In this document: positions 16,980 through 25,923 of the stretch, piece after piece | Layout of the letters: every line of letters starts with the position of its first letter | Numbering within the stretch: the stretch's first letter is position 1 | NCBI GenBank assembly: GCA_003075315.1 | Contig: QDFQ01000001.1 | Coordinates: 434,001-498,000 of the forward strand | Direction: 5' to 3' | Source: Arthrobacter sp. TPD3018 | GTDB lineage: Bacteria; Pseudomonadota; Alphaproteobacteria; Sphingomonadales; Sphingomonadaceae | DNA length: 64,000 nucleotides | Made by a program: the position numbers and the translations under genes | Notes under the pieces: generated by a model | Told to the model about the DNA's origin: nothing | Seen by the model: only the letters and a program-made list of their open reading frames with translations | The model's database searches: none

Positions 16980-17249
16980 TCATTTCACCAGATCCGGGAT
17001 GCGTTCGAACATGCCGACGGTGAAGTCGCTCAGCAGCCCCAGGATCAGGCTGCCGAAGATCATGATCGAAAACGCGACCACCAGCAGCTTCGGCACGAAG
17101 CTCAGCGTCTGTTCGTTGATCGACGTCGCGGCCTGGATCATGCCGAGGATAAGACCCGCGAGCAGCGCCGGGATCAGGATCGGCGCGCTGGCGAGGGCGA
17201 GGACCCACATCGTCTGGTTGGCGACGGTGAGGAAGTAATCGGCGTCCAT
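16980..17249 (-). CDS. fliQ: Flagellar export gate protein FliQ
   Basis: 89 residues, two transmembrane hairpin helices with the family core APILIPALLAGLILGMIQAA and SINEQTLSFVPK. Part of the FliPQR gate. Length is typical. It follows fliP by 10 nt. Confidence 0.95.
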   Translation of the reverse strand: MDADYFLTVANQTMWVLALASAPILIPALLAGLILGMIQAATSINEQTLSFVPKLLVVAFSIMIFGSLILGLLSDFTVGMFERIPDLVK

Positions 17250-17259
17250 GTGATGATCC

Positions 17260-18159
17260 TCAGGTCGCGAAGCTGTTGGCGAGGCTACCCATCGTCAGCG
17301 CCCAGCCATCGACCAGCACGAACAGCAGGAGTTTGAACGGCAGCGAGATGATCGTCGGCGACAGCATCGCCATGCCGAGCGCCATCAGCACCGTCGCGAC
17401 GACCAGGTCGATGACGATGAAGGGCAGGAACATCAGGAAACCGATCTGGAACGCGGTCTTCAGCTCCGACGTGACGAACGCGGGCAGCAGGACCGCGAAG
17501 GGAATGTCCTTCGGGCTGGCATAGGGGCCGGACTTCGCCATGTCGGCGAACATCGTGACGTCCTTGATCCGCGTCTGCTTGACCATGAAGGCGTGCAGCG
17601 GCTGGCCGGCGCGCTCGATCATCTGCGTGCCGGCGAGCTGGCCGGCGGCATAGGGCTGGATCGCGTCGCGGTTCATCTGGCTGATCGTCGGTGCCATCAC
17701 GAACAGCGACAGGAACAGGGCGAGGCCGATCAGCACCTGGTTCGGCGGCGTCTGTTGCAGGCCCAGAGCCTGACGCAGCACCGCGAGCACGATGACGATC
17801 CGGGTAAAGCTGGTCATCATCAGCAGGATGCCCGGCAGGATCGTCAGCAGGCCCATGATGATAAGGACCTGGAGCGACAGTGAGAGCGGCGCCGACTGCG
17901 TACCGCCTGATGCCGCACCCGAACTCAGCTGGCCGAGCGCGCGGTCCACCGCATCGCCGACGCCCGGCGCGGGGGCCGCTGCGGGGGCGGCCGGCGCGGC
18001 CTGGGCAAAGGCCGGCACCGCGATCAGCAGCGCCAGCGCGATTGCCAGGATCGCCCAGATCCACTTGTGCGCGCTACGGCCGCCGTCGCGGGAAACGGTG
18101 CGGCGCGAAGTCTTGAACAGGGCCGGGCCATGGCCCAGCCGGGTCACGGTCGGGCTCAC
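17260..18159 (-). CDS. fliP: Flagellar export gate protein FliP
   Basis: 299 residues from GTG 18159, which overlaps the fliO stop (GTGA). A basic leader and a hydrophobic signal-like helix (WAILAIALALLIAVPAFAQA) precede the FliP core (MMTSFTRIVIVLAVLRQALG; TPPNQVLIGLALFL) and the C-terminal LPFKLLLFVLVDGW. FliP forms the pentameric centre of the export gate. In-frame codons upstream of the GTG are antisense-like and Arg-rich, so they were left out. Confidence 0.93.
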   Translation of the reverse strand: MSPTVTRLGHGPALFKTSRRTVSRDGGRSAHKWIWAILAIALALLIAVPAFAQAAPAAPAAAPAPGVGDAVDRALGQLSSGAASGGTQSAPLSLSLQVLIIMGLLTILPGILLMMTSFTRIVIVLAVLRQALGLQQTPPNQVLIGLALFLSLFVMAPTISQMNRDAIQPYAAGQLAGTQMIERAGQPLHAFMVKQTRIKDVTMFADMAKSGPYASPKDIPFAVLLPAFVTSELKTAFQIGFLMFLPFIVIDLVVATVLMALGMAMLSPTIISLPFKLLLFVLVDGWALTMGSLANSFAT

Positions 18160-18410
18160 TGGTCCACCTTGTCGATCAGGTTGACGCCGCCACGGCCGAC
18201 CGAGACCAGCAGCCGCTTGCCTTCGAAATCGAGCACGGCAAGGCGCAGGCCCGGCGAGATCATCATCGTTTCCTTGACCGCGATCAGCCGGTTGGTCGGC
18301 TTGCCGGGCATGCGCGTCTCGATCCGGCGCCACAGGTACAGGCAGCCGATCATCAGGCCGCACACCAGCGGCAGCAGAACGACGAGCTTCAGGATATAGG
18401 ACCACATCAT
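18156..18410 (-). CDS. fliO: Flagellar assembly protein FliO
   Basis: 84 residues: one N-terminal transmembrane helix (YILKLVVLLPLVCGLMIGCL) and a small cytosolic domain (RLAVLDFEGKRLLVSVGRGGVNLI) typical of FliO, a scaffold that stabilises FliP during gate assembly. Short even for this family. It sits in the expected fliN-fliO-fliP order and overlaps fliP by 4 nt. Confidence 0.85.
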   Translation of the reverse strand: MMWSYILKLVVLLPLVCGLMIGCLYLWRRIETRMPGKPTNRLIAVKETMMISPGLRLAVLDFEGKRLLVSVGRGGVNLIDKVDQ

Positions 18411-18422
18411 GGCGTCGTGTCC

Positions 18423-18713
18423 TCAGGCGCGCTTGTCGGGCGAGACCAGCTCGGTCATGCGCACGCCGAAGCGGTCGCCCACCGTCACCACTTCGCCGCG
18501 GCCGATCAGCGTGCCGTTGACGAACACGTCGAGCAGTTCGTTCGCCTGGCGGTCCAGCTCGATGACGCTCGATTCGCCCAGCGCCAGCAGCTCACGCAGC
18601 GTCAGCTGGGTCGATCCGATCTCGACGGTCAGCTTGACGTCGACATCCTGGAGCAGGCGGAAATTGGCGGCGACGCCACCCTCCACCGGAAAGCTGCCGG
18701 TCATGTCGTTCAT
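18423..18713 (-). CDS. fliN: Flagellar motor switch protein FliN
   Basis: 96 residues, essentially one SpoA domain: VDVKLTVEIGSTQLTLREL, then VIELDRQANELLDVFVNG and LIGRGEVVTVGDRFGVRM. FliN builds the lower C-ring with FliM and docks FliH for export. Starts MNDMTG at 18713, overlapping the fliM stop. The short N-terminus lacks the long acidic extension of enteric FliN. Confidence 0.93.
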   Translation of the reverse strand: MNDMTGSFPVEGGVAANFRLLQDVDVKLTVEIGSTQLTLRELLALGESSVIELDRQANELLDVFVNGTLIGRGEVVTVGDRFGVRMTELVSPDKRA

Positions 18714-19648
18714 GCGTCGAATCCTTCGTCGTCGATACGGTCGAGATGGGTGAGGCGGACGGCCGCATGGCCGTTCGAGGTGCCGACGGTCCCCATGCCC
18801 AGCCGGCCGCTGCCGACCATGACGGGCACTTCGGGGCCGAAGCTGATCGGGATGACGTCGCCGGGCTTCAGGTCCATCAGCAGCGACAGCGGCACGACGG
18901 GTTCGGCGAGGACCGAGCGGATCGGGAAGCGCACGCCGAGCGCCGCGCGCGTCAGCGAATTGCGCCACACCGGATTGGCGTCGGCCTTTTCCAGCACCTT
19001 GCCGGTCAGCGTCGGGGCATGCGGCTTCAGCGTCGTGACCGGATACAGCAGGTCGATGAACACCGGCTTCGCGTCGCCCGCGGCGATGCCGAAGCGGGTG
19101 ACGATCATCGCATCCTCGCCGTCGATCGCCAGCATCGCGGCGTTGATCTCGACGCGGGTCGGCGTGAAGTCGATCTGCGCGAGCGGTTCCCAGGCGCTGC
19201 GCAGCGGCGCGGCGATCCACTGGCCCAGCCGCGTCACCATCGCCTCGCCCGCCGGCGAGAATTCCGCCGGCATCACCGCAGGCGCGGTGCCGGTGCCGCC
19301 GAAGAACAGGTCGAGCAGTTCCAGCACGAACACGCCGTCCAGCACGCACAGGCCGTTCGTCGCATTGGGCGCCATCGTCATCGGCAGCCACGCGGTCAGC
19401 CCCTCGGGCCGCTCCGATCGGTAATCGGCGAAGCGCTGCACGACCAAAGGCTCGGCCCAGGTGCGCACCTCGCGCCGCAGCACCGGCTCGAACACGCCGC
19501 GCAACGTGCGGGCATAGCGTGCCGACAGATGCTGCAGCGTGTGCAGGTCGCCGAACGGATTGAGCTTCGCCGCCCCCAGCACCGACGCATGCGCGGCGGT
19601 GGCGCGATCGCGCGTCCGTCGTTCGGTGGTTGCTGCGGCGTTAACCAT
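18710..19648 (-). CDS. fliM: Flagellar motor switch protein FliM, lacking the CheY-binding N-terminus
   Basis: 312 residues. The middle CheC-like domain (LHTLQHLSARYARTLRG, then LDLFFGGTGTAP) and C-terminal SpoA domain (DLKPGDVIPISF) are clear. The start (MVNAAATTERRTRDRATAA) does not contain the LSQxEIDALL segment with which phospho-CheY normally docks. Genomic order between fliL and fliN confirms identity. Switching may use another contact, or the motor may not be CheY-controlled; both are inference. Confidence 0.88.
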   Translation of the reverse strand: MVNAAATTERRTRDRATAAHASVLGAAKLNPFGDLHTLQHLSARYARTLRGVFEPVLRREVRTWAEPLVVQRFADYRSERPEGLTAWLPMTMAPNATNGLCVLDGVFVLELLDLFFGGTGTAPAVMPAEFSPAGEAMVTRLGQWIAAPLRSAWEPLAQIDFTPTRVEINAAMLAIDGEDAMIVTRFGIAAGDAKPVFIDLLYPVTTLKPHAPTLTGKVLEKADANPVWRNSLTRAALGVRFPIRSVLAEPVVPLSLLMDLKPGDVIPISFGPEVPVMVGSGRLGMGTVGTSNGHAAVRLTHLDRIDDEGFDA

Positions 19649-19651
19649 GCC

Positions 19652-20290
19652 TCACTGAACAACGAAATTGGTAAAGTAGACGTTACTAACGCCGCCGAAT
19701 CCCTCTTTTTGTGTCAGCGTATCGTTAATTGCCTTCGCCAGGCGCTTCTGCAGCTGCTCCTTGCCCTCGCTGCTGAACACCTGATCCTCGGGCGTGTCGC
19801 CCAGCGTCAGCAGCACCGCCGACCGCACGGCGATGTCGTTGGTCTTCAGATTCTCGATGACCGTGTCGTCATAGGGCGTCGAGATGGCGAGGCCGATCTG
19901 CACGACATGGACCGAATTCTGCAGGTTCGAGGTGAAGCTCGGCTCCATCGTATAGTAATTGGAGGCATAGCGATCGCCCGGCCCGCCCGACGGCACGTGC
20001 TTGCCGCCGCCGCTGTCGTGGCTGCCGCCCGATTCGCCGCCGCCATGGCCGCCCTCACCGCCTTCGCCTTCCGCCTTGGGGCGCTTCTGTTCGGATTTGG
20101 GGACCAGCTTGGGGCCGTGGTCTTCCTCGGCCGCGGCATGGCCGCCGCCGATCAGGCCGCTGCTCGCGGCGAAGACGCCGGCACCGACGCCGCCGCCGAC
20201 CAGCACCAGCAACACGACCACCATGACGATGATCTTCATCTTGCCGCCGCCCTTCTTCTTGGGTTCGGCCTCTTCGGGTTTGTCGCTCAT
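19652..20290 (-). CDS. fliL: Flagellar basal body-associated protein FliL
   Basis: 212 residues: Lys-rich cytosolic start, one transmembrane helix (IIVMVVVLLVLVGGGVGAGV), a Gly/His/Ser/Glu-rich periplasmic linker (about 70-105) and the stomatin-like FliL domain (SVHVVQIGLAIST, VRSAVLLTLG), ending YFTNFVVQ. FliL rings surround stator units and raise torque. The Gly-His linker is longer than in model FliL proteins. Confidence 0.92.
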   Translation of the reverse strand: MSDKPEEAEPKKKGGGKMKIIVMVVVLLVLVGGGVGAGVFAASSGLIGGGHAAAEEDHGPKLVPKSEQKRPKAEGEGGEGGHGGGESGGSHDSGGGKHVPSGGPGDRYASNYYTMEPSFTSNLQNSVHVVQIGLAISTPYDDTVIENLKTNDIAVRSAVLLTLGDTPEDQVFSSEGKEQLQKRLAKAINDTLTQKEGFGGVSNVYFTNFVVQ

Positions 20291-20315
20291 CGCTCGGGTT
20301 CCTTAACGACTGGAA

Positions 20316-23300
20316 TCAGGCGAGACGGCCGTCTTCGGCGGCGTCACGCTCGGGGTTGGGGCTGCGCGCGGCGCGGTCGGGCTGGCGCGCGGTGGAGGTT
20401 TGCTGGCGGGGCTGCTGCTGGCCGCTTTGGGGCTGGCCCGATTGGGCCTGACCTGACTGGGCCTGACCCGCGCTCTGCTGCTGGCTGCCGGTGTTGCTTT
20501 GCGTCGTGGATGGCTGGCTCTGGCTCTGAGTCTGCCCCTGCGACGACGATTGGTTGCCCGCCTGCTGCTGGCTGGCGGCGGCGGTGGCAGCCTCGACCGT
20601 CGTCTGGCCGATGCGCATGCCGCGTTCCTCGGCGATCGCGGCAAGGCGAGGGCTGGCGCCCTCGATCAGCGCGCGCGTCTCGGCGCTGTCGGAGGCGAAG
20701 TGGACGTGCAGCGCGCCGCCGATCGTCTTCACCGATACGTCGAGCGCCCCCAGCGCGTCGGGAACCAGTCGGATGCGCGTGTCCTGCGCATTGGCGGCGT
20801 CGCGCAGCCGTTCGATCCGGTCGATCATCGTCGCCGGCCAGTCGTTCTGGCGCATGTCGAGCGGCGCCTGCGTCGGCGTGGTGGCGGTGCTGCGGACCTC
20901 GACGGTCTGCGTCGCGACCGGCGTCGGTGCGACCGGCTGCGCGTCGCGCTCCTCGCCGGTGCTGGCGGCATGGATCGCGGCGCCGAACACCTCCGCCGCC
21001 GACGCGGTCGTCCCGGCCACCGGTTGCAGCCGCGGCAGTGACTGCGCGCTGAGCGCGACCGTCTGGCGCGGCGTGCCCGCGACTTCGCGCGCGAACGTCT
21101 GGCGGACGGGCGCGGGCTGTACAGGCTGGGCAGGCTCGGCGGGCTGGGCCTGCTGGGCGGGCGCATCGGCGACCACGGGGGCACCGGCGACGGGCACCGG
21201 CGCGGCCGCCGCGATCACGGGCGCCGCATCGGCTGGCGCTGGCGAGGCGGCAGGCGCGGTCTGCGCGGCTGCCTGCGGGTGCGCATGAGGGGTGGCCGCC
21301 CCGACACCCGGCGGCGTGGCGGCCGGAAGGGGCGTGGTCGTCCCGGACACGGCCGCCTGCTGCACGGCAAGCGTCGCGACGTCGGCCTTGGGTGTCGGCG
21401 CCGCGGGCACGCTGGCGGGCGAGGCCTGACGCCCGCGGCCGGCGGCGGGGCGGGGGCCGACCGTGGCGGTCGCACGGGCCATCGCGGCGGGCGCCGCGGG
21501 TGAGGACACCGGCGTGGTCGTCGCTATGGGCGGGGTCGAGACGCTCTGCGCGACCTGCACCGTCACGGTCTGCGTCGGCGTGGCGACCGACACGGTTTCC
21601 GGCTGGACGGGAGCGTCGGAGCCGGGGTCACTGGCAGTATCGGCCGCCGCATCCTGTTGCGGAGCCGCGTCCGGCGTAGCGGCATGCTCTTCAACAGCGG
21701 CGTCGCGGTGCGCAGGCGGCGCCATGGCGGCACTCTGCGTCACAGCTGCGTGCTGTGCGGGAACCGGCGAAGGCGTCGCCGTCGCGGTTGGCACGCTGAC
21801 CGCCGCACGCGTCGACTTTCCGGCGCGTGGCGAGGGCGCCGCAACCGGTGCGGGCGCCGCCTCGGGCTGCGGCGCCGCGGCGACGGGCGCCGCGGCGACG
21901 GGCGCCGCGGCGACGGGCACTGCGGGCGTTGCTACGACGGGCGTCGGATCGACGATCGGTGCGATGGTCGCCGGCACGATCACGGAGGCATCGGCCTGTG
22001 CCGGCGCGTCATCCGCATCCTGCTCGGTCGAGTCGGCATCCGCGGGAGACTTGGCAAGGGATGGAGCCTGCGCTGCTGCGAAGGGGCGGACCGGTGCCTC
22101 TGCGGAGACGACCGGCGCCTCCACCCTGTGTGGGGCCGGCTTCACCTTGGTAGTCGCAGGCGTTTGCAAGACAGGCGCGGCGACCGGCTGAGGCGCGTCC
22201 ACCGTCGTCGCCTGTGCAGCGACCGGCGCGCTACCGATCGGCGCAGGCGTGCTCACGGACATATCCGGAGCAGGCGCGTCCACCGTCATCGGCGCCGCGA
22301 CCGGTACAGGCTGCGGCACGCGGATCGTCGGTGCACCGCTCGTCGACACGGGAGCGGTGGGCGCAGGTGCAGGCGCAACCTCGGCCGTGGTGACGGGCGC
22401 GGGTTCGGCCGGCGTCAGGACAGACGGCACAACCACGGACGGTTCGGCGGCCTGCGGCGCTACGCTACCGCGCGGCGCGGTCGTCTGCACCGTCGTCGCC
22501 GGTGCGGCGCCGGGCGTCTTCGATGCCGGTGCGACCGACGCGGGCACCGTCGGCGCAGCGACGGCAGGCGACGGCAGCGGCTGTGCCTCTGTCGCAGCGG
22601 CGGTCTCGGTCGCGGTCGATGGGACGACCGGCACCGGCGAATCCACCACCACCGCCCCGGCGTCGGCCGCGATCGGGGCCGACACCGTAACAGGCGGCGC
22701 AACCACCGTATCGGTGGCAGCAACGACCACGGGTGCCGCCGGGGCGCCGACTCCGACGGACGCAGCGACCTGCTTCGTTACCACGGCGGATGTGGGAGCG
22801 GGTGCGGGCAACGTGCTCGCCATCGCCTTCGCCGACGTGCCGCTGCTCAGCGTCTGCACCACGATCGCTGGGATCGCCGTCGCTTTTGCGACAATCGGTG
22901 CAGCCGGCTTCGCGGCAAGCGCCGCCGGGATCTCGAGCGGTGCCGGCACCGCGATATTGACCGCGGGCAGCCACGCCAGCGCGGGATCGACCTCGGCCGG
23001 CGCCGCCGCCACCGCCGCCGCCGCCACGGCCGGCAGGGGCATGCCAGGAGCGGCAACCGTTTGCCGCCCGGCTGGCGCGCTTGCCGCCGCGCCGGCTGGC
23101 GCCGTTGCCGCCGTCTTGGTCGCAAGGATGGGCAAGACTGCCGCGGCACCCCCCGGTGCCACGGCAGCCTCGTCCTCACCGCCGCCGATCTGAAGCATCG
23201 ACAACGCAAACAGATCACCGCCCGCCGACGACGCGCCCTTGCCCGGATGGCCGGGGGTGGGAGAGGCGACGGTAAGAGCAGTGTCGATCATGGTCATCAT
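20316..23300 (-). CDS. fliK: Flagellar hook-length control protein FliK, very long
   Basis: 994 residues, roughly twice the usual size. About 800 residues are Ala/Pro/Val/Thr-rich low-complexity sequence, including PVAAA tandem units near 21880-21920. The C-terminal Flg_hook domain is recognisable (TRIRLVPDALGALDVSVK, LHVHFASDSAETRALIEG), followed by a Gln/Ser tail with GQAQSG repeats. FliK acts as an exported ruler and triggers FlhB substrate switching. No frameshift is seen. The opposite strand also carries long open frames, an effect of composition. Confidence 0.85.
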   Translation of the reverse strand: MMTMIDTALTVASPTPGHPGKGASSAGGDLFALSMLQIGGGEDEAAVAPGGAAAVLPILATKTAATAPAGAAASAPAGRQTVAAPGMPLPAVAAAAVAAAPAEVDPALAWLPAVNIAVPAPLEIPAALAAKPAAPIVAKATAIPAIVVQTLSSGTSAKAMASTLPAPAPTSAVVTKQVAASVGVGAPAAPVVVAATDTVVAPPVTVSAPIAADAGAVVVDSPVPVVPSTATETAAATEAQPLPSPAVAAPTVPASVAPASKTPGAAPATTVQTTAPRGSVAPQAAEPSVVVPSVLTPAEPAPVTTAEVAPAPAPTAPVSTSGAPTIRVPQPVPVAAPMTVDAPAPDMSVSTPAPIGSAPVAAQATTVDAPQPVAAPVLQTPATTKVKPAPHRVEAPVVSAEAPVRPFAAAQAPSLAKSPADADSTEQDADDAPAQADASVIVPATIAPIVDPTPVVATPAVPVAAAPVAAAPVAAAPQPEAAPAPVAAPSPRAGKSTRAAVSVPTATATPSPVPAQHAAVTQSAAMAPPAHRDAAVEEHAATPDAAPQQDAAADTASDPGSDAPVQPETVSVATPTQTVTVQVAQSVSTPPIATTTPVSSPAAPAAMARATATVGPRPAAGRGRQASPASVPAAPTPKADVATLAVQQAAVSGTTTPLPAATPPGVGAATPHAHPQAAAQTAPAASPAPADAAPVIAAAAPVPVAGAPVVADAPAQQAQPAEPAQPVQPAPVRQTFAREVAGTPRQTVALSAQSLPRLQPVAGTTASAAEVFGAAIHAASTGEERDAQPVAPTPVATQTVEVRSTATTPTQAPLDMRQNDWPATMIDRIERLRDAANAQDTRIRLVPDALGALDVSVKTIGGALHVHFASDSAETRALIEGASPRLAAIAEERGMRIGQTTVEAATAAASQQQAGNQSSSQGQTQSQSQPSTTQSNTGSQQQSAGQAQSGQAQSGQPQSGQQQPRQQTSTARQPDRAARSPNPERDAAEDGRLA

Positions 23301-23328
23301 CTCATCGGACAGAGGTGTCCCGAGACAG

Positions 23329-23760
23329 TCAGCAAGGATCGTGCCGTTTTACCTTTAAGGGCGACACGGGCGGCGTCTCTTCCAGCGCGCGCATCTCTTT
23401 CGCCAAGGCGGTGCGGCGTGCGCGCTCCAGCAGTTTCTCGATCGCGCTCTGGTCGCGTTTGGCGGACCGGGTCGCCTCGGTAGCGCGGTTGACCATCAGT
23501 TCGGCGGTGTCGACACGCGCCTGCGCAGCGGCGGCCGACTGATGCAGCCGCTCGCGGAAGTGCGCCTGCGCGACCATCGATGCGGCGGTGACGCGCGTGT
23601 CCGGCGCGGGCGCGACCGCATCGGCCAGCGCCCGGATCCGGTTATGAAGGCTGGTTTCGCTGGCGTGCTTTTCGTGCGCGCGCATCTCGTCGGCGCGCAC
23701 CAGCCCCAGTTGCAGCGTGCGCACCCGGTGGATGCGCGCGAGCTTCTTGGCGTCAGGCAC
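23329..23760 (-). CDS. fliJ: Flagellar export protein FliJ-like
   Basis: 143 residues from a GTG start, overlapping the fliI stop by 8 nt. Long alpha-helical coiled-coil content with heptad-like Ala/Arg pattern (HRVRTLQLGLVRADEMRAHE), as in FliJ, the stalk that couples the FliI ATPase to the gate and recycles chaperones. Sequence is weakly conserved in this family; identity rests mainly on position between fliI and fliK. Confidence 0.8.
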   Translation of the reverse strand: MPDAKKLARIHRVRTLQLGLVRADEMRAHEKHASETSLHNRIRALADAVAPAPDTRVTAASMVAQAHFRERLHQSAAAAQARVDTAELMVNRATEATRSAKRDQSAIEKLLERARRTALAKEMRALEETPPVSPLKVKRHDPC

Positions 23761-25096
23761 CGAAGACGCCGGTCAGTTCGGCGATCGCCTCGTCCAGGCT
23801 CACCGTCTCGTTCGACGCCTGCTTGATATATTCCATCACCACCGGATGCGCGGCGATGGCGTTGTCGATCGCCGGGTCCGCGCCGGGCCGATAGGCGCCC
23901 ATCAATACGAGGTCGCGGTTTTCCTCGTACGTCGCCAGGTGCCGACGCAGCACGCGCGCGGCATGGACGTGATCGGGGTGCGCGATATCCGTCATCACGC
24001 GGCTGACCGACGGACCGATATCGATCGCCGGATAGACGCCGCGTTCGGCGAGGTGGCGGTTGAGCACGATATGCCCGTCGAGGATCGACCGCGCCGAATC
24101 GACGACCGGATCGTTGCCGTCGTCGCCATCGGCCAGCACGGTATAGATTGCGGTGATCGATCCGCCGCTGCGCACGTCGGTGCCGGCCCGCTCGATCAGA
24201 TTGGGCAGCATCGCGATCGCCGACGGCGGATAGCCGCGCGCGCTGGCGGGTTCGCCCAGCGCCAGCCCGATCTCGCGGCCGGCATGCGCGACGCGGGTCA
24301 GCGAATCCATGATGAGGAGGACCTTCTTGCCCTCGTCGCGAAAGGCTTCGGCGATCGCGGTGGCGCGCAGCGCGCCGCGGATGCGCAGCACCGGGCTGTG
24401 GTTGGCGGGCACCGCGACGACGACCGCACGCTTGCGCGCTTCGCCCGCGACCTTGGTCTCCAGGAAGTCGGCGACTTCGCGGCTGCGCTCGCCGATCAGG
24501 CCGATGACGATGACGTCGGCCTTGGCCGCTTTCACCATCATGCCGAGCAGCACCGACTTGCCGACGCCCGATCCCGCCATGATGCCGACGCGCTGGCCCT
24601 GGCCGATCGTCAGCAGGCCGTTGATCGCACGGACGCCGACGTCCATCGGCTGCAGCACGCGGCCACGGTCGAGCGGCGATTGCAGCTTGCCGGCGAGCGG
24701 CCACTTGCCCGCGCCGCGGATCGGACCCAGGCCGTCGATCGGCTTGCCCGATCCGTCGACCACGCGGCCCAACATGGCGGCGCCGACCTCCGCTTCGCCC
24801 GGAGGGCCGATCGGGCGCACCGGCGCGCGCGGCAGCAGCGCGGCGGGGCCACCGAGGTTCATCAGCAAGGTGCGGCCGTTGCGAAAGCCGATCACTTCGG
24901 CCTCGACGCGCGCCGCACCCGTGTCGTTAGCGCTGCCGCCGCCGATCTCGCAAATCGTGCCCACGGGCAGCGACAAGCCGACCGCTTCCATCAGCAGGCC
25001 ATCGTACGAGGCGAGCCGGCCCGATACTTTGGCGGTGGGGCGGAAGTCGGCGACGCCCAGCGTCTCGAGATAATCGGTGGTAAAGCGGTTCAACAT
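23753..25096 (-). CDS. fliI: Flagellum-specific ATPase FliI
   Basis: 447 residues. Walker A is GIMAGSGVGKSVLLGMM, Walker B VLLIMDSLTRVA, with the F1-beta-like SARGYPPSAIAMLP segment and C-terminal helical domain. FliI powers unfolding and delivery of export substrates at the cytosolic face. Starts MLNRFTTDYL at 25096, overlapping the fliH stop (ATGA). Length is normal. Confidence 0.96.
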   Translation of the reverse strand: MLNRFTTDYLETLGVADFRPTAKVSGRLASYDGLLMEAVGLSLPVGTICEIGGGSANDTGAARVEAEVIGFRNGRTLLMNLGGPAALLPRAPVRPIGPPGEAEVGAAMLGRVVDGSGKPIDGLGPIRGAGKWPLAGKLQSPLDRGRVLQPMDVGVRAINGLLTIGQGQRVGIMAGSGVGKSVLLGMMVKAAKADVIVIGLIGERSREVADFLETKVAGEARKRAVVVAVPANHSPVLRIRGALRATAIAEAFRDEGKKVLLIMDSLTRVAHAGREIGLALGEPASARGYPPSAIAMLPNLIERAGTDVRSGGSITAIYTVLADGDDGNDPVVDSARSILDGHIVLNRHLAERGVYPAIDIGPSVSRVMTDIAHPDHVHAARVLRRHLATYEENRDLVLMGAYRPGADPAIDNAIAAHPVVMEYIKQASNETVSLDEAIAELTGVFGA

Positions 25097-25923
25097 CACG
25101 CGTCCGGATTGATCACGACGGGCAGCGGCACGCGCTCGATCGCCTGCGCCAGTTGCGCAAGCCACAGGTCGGGGCCGTCCTCGACCAGGGTGGAGGCGCT
25201 TTCCAGTACGAAGCTGCCGCGGGCGAGATGGGGATCGGCTGCCGCGAAGATCGACTTGGGCAAGGCATCGGCCAGCAGCGGCATGTCGTCGGGGTTCAGG
25301 CGCAGCAGCGCGGATTCGCTGGCATCGGCCAGCAGCTCCGCCGCCGCCGCGATCCGCGCGTTCAGCATGTCGGCACCGACGCCGCACTCGCCGACCAATT
25401 TGCTGACCAGCGTCATTACCGTGGCGCGCAGCTGGTGCGCGATCCGGTCGCGGTCGAGCTGGTGGCCGTTGGCCAGCGCCGCGGCGAGCTGGGTCATCAG
25501 CGCCGCATCGCGGTCGCCGCTTTCGCGCGCCGCGGCGGCCGCGGCGGCCAGGCCCTCGGCGTAGCCGGCGGCATGGGCGGTTTCGACCGGATCGATGAAG
25601 GCCGTGGGTTCGGCCTCGACGTCCAGAGGGTCCCAGCCCTGCGTCGGTTTGTCGCCGTCGCGGTCGGCGGGGCTGAAATGCTTCGGCCCGACCGGGCGCT
25701 CGTCCGCATCGTCGGCGGCAGTACGCGCGCGCGAATAGTCCGGCGCCTCGCCACCCAGTTCGCGCTCCAGCGTCGCCCACATATCGCGCGGGGTGAAGCC
25801 GGGCACCGGCGGCGCGAACGCCGCCTGCAACAGGTGCGTCGCGGTGTCGTGGCGCGAGGCGAAGCCGGCGACGAAGTCGGTCGGCTGGAGCGGCACGGTG
25901 CCGCGCGCAAAGGCGTCAGACAT
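25096..25923 (-). CDS. fliH: Flagellar assembly protein FliH
   Basis: 275 residues. A variable, acidic N-terminal half leads to the helical region HAAGYAEGLAAAAAAARES (about 118-136), reminiscent of GxxxG-type repeats of FliH, and the C-terminal ATPase-regulator-like domain (LARGSFVLESASTLVEDG). FliH dimers hold FliI and dock it at FliN. Overlaps fliG by 8 nt and fliI by 1 nt. Confidence 0.88.
   Translation of the reverse strand: MSDAFARGTVPLQPTDFVAGFASRHDTATHLLQAAFAPPVPGFTPRDMWATLERELGGEAPDYSRARTAADDADERPVGPKHFSPADRDGDKPTQGWDPLDVEAEPTAFIDPVETAHAAGYAEGLAAAAAAARESGDRDAALMTQLAAALANGHQLDRDRIAHQLRATVMTLVSKLVGECGVGADMLNARIAAAAELLADASESALLRLNPDDMPLLADALPKSIFAAADPHLARGSFVLESASTLVEDGPDLWLAQLAQAIERVPLPVVINPDA

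Noticed and set aside
18746..21052. A 768-codon plus-strand frame opposite fliM, fliL and fliK
   Set aside because: Crosses three well-supported genes and a gap; composition typical of antisense shadows.
21657..23483. A 608-codon plus-strand frame opposite fliK
   Set aside because: Arg/Gly/His-rich shadow of the Ala/Pro-rich fliK sequence; no start site or family.
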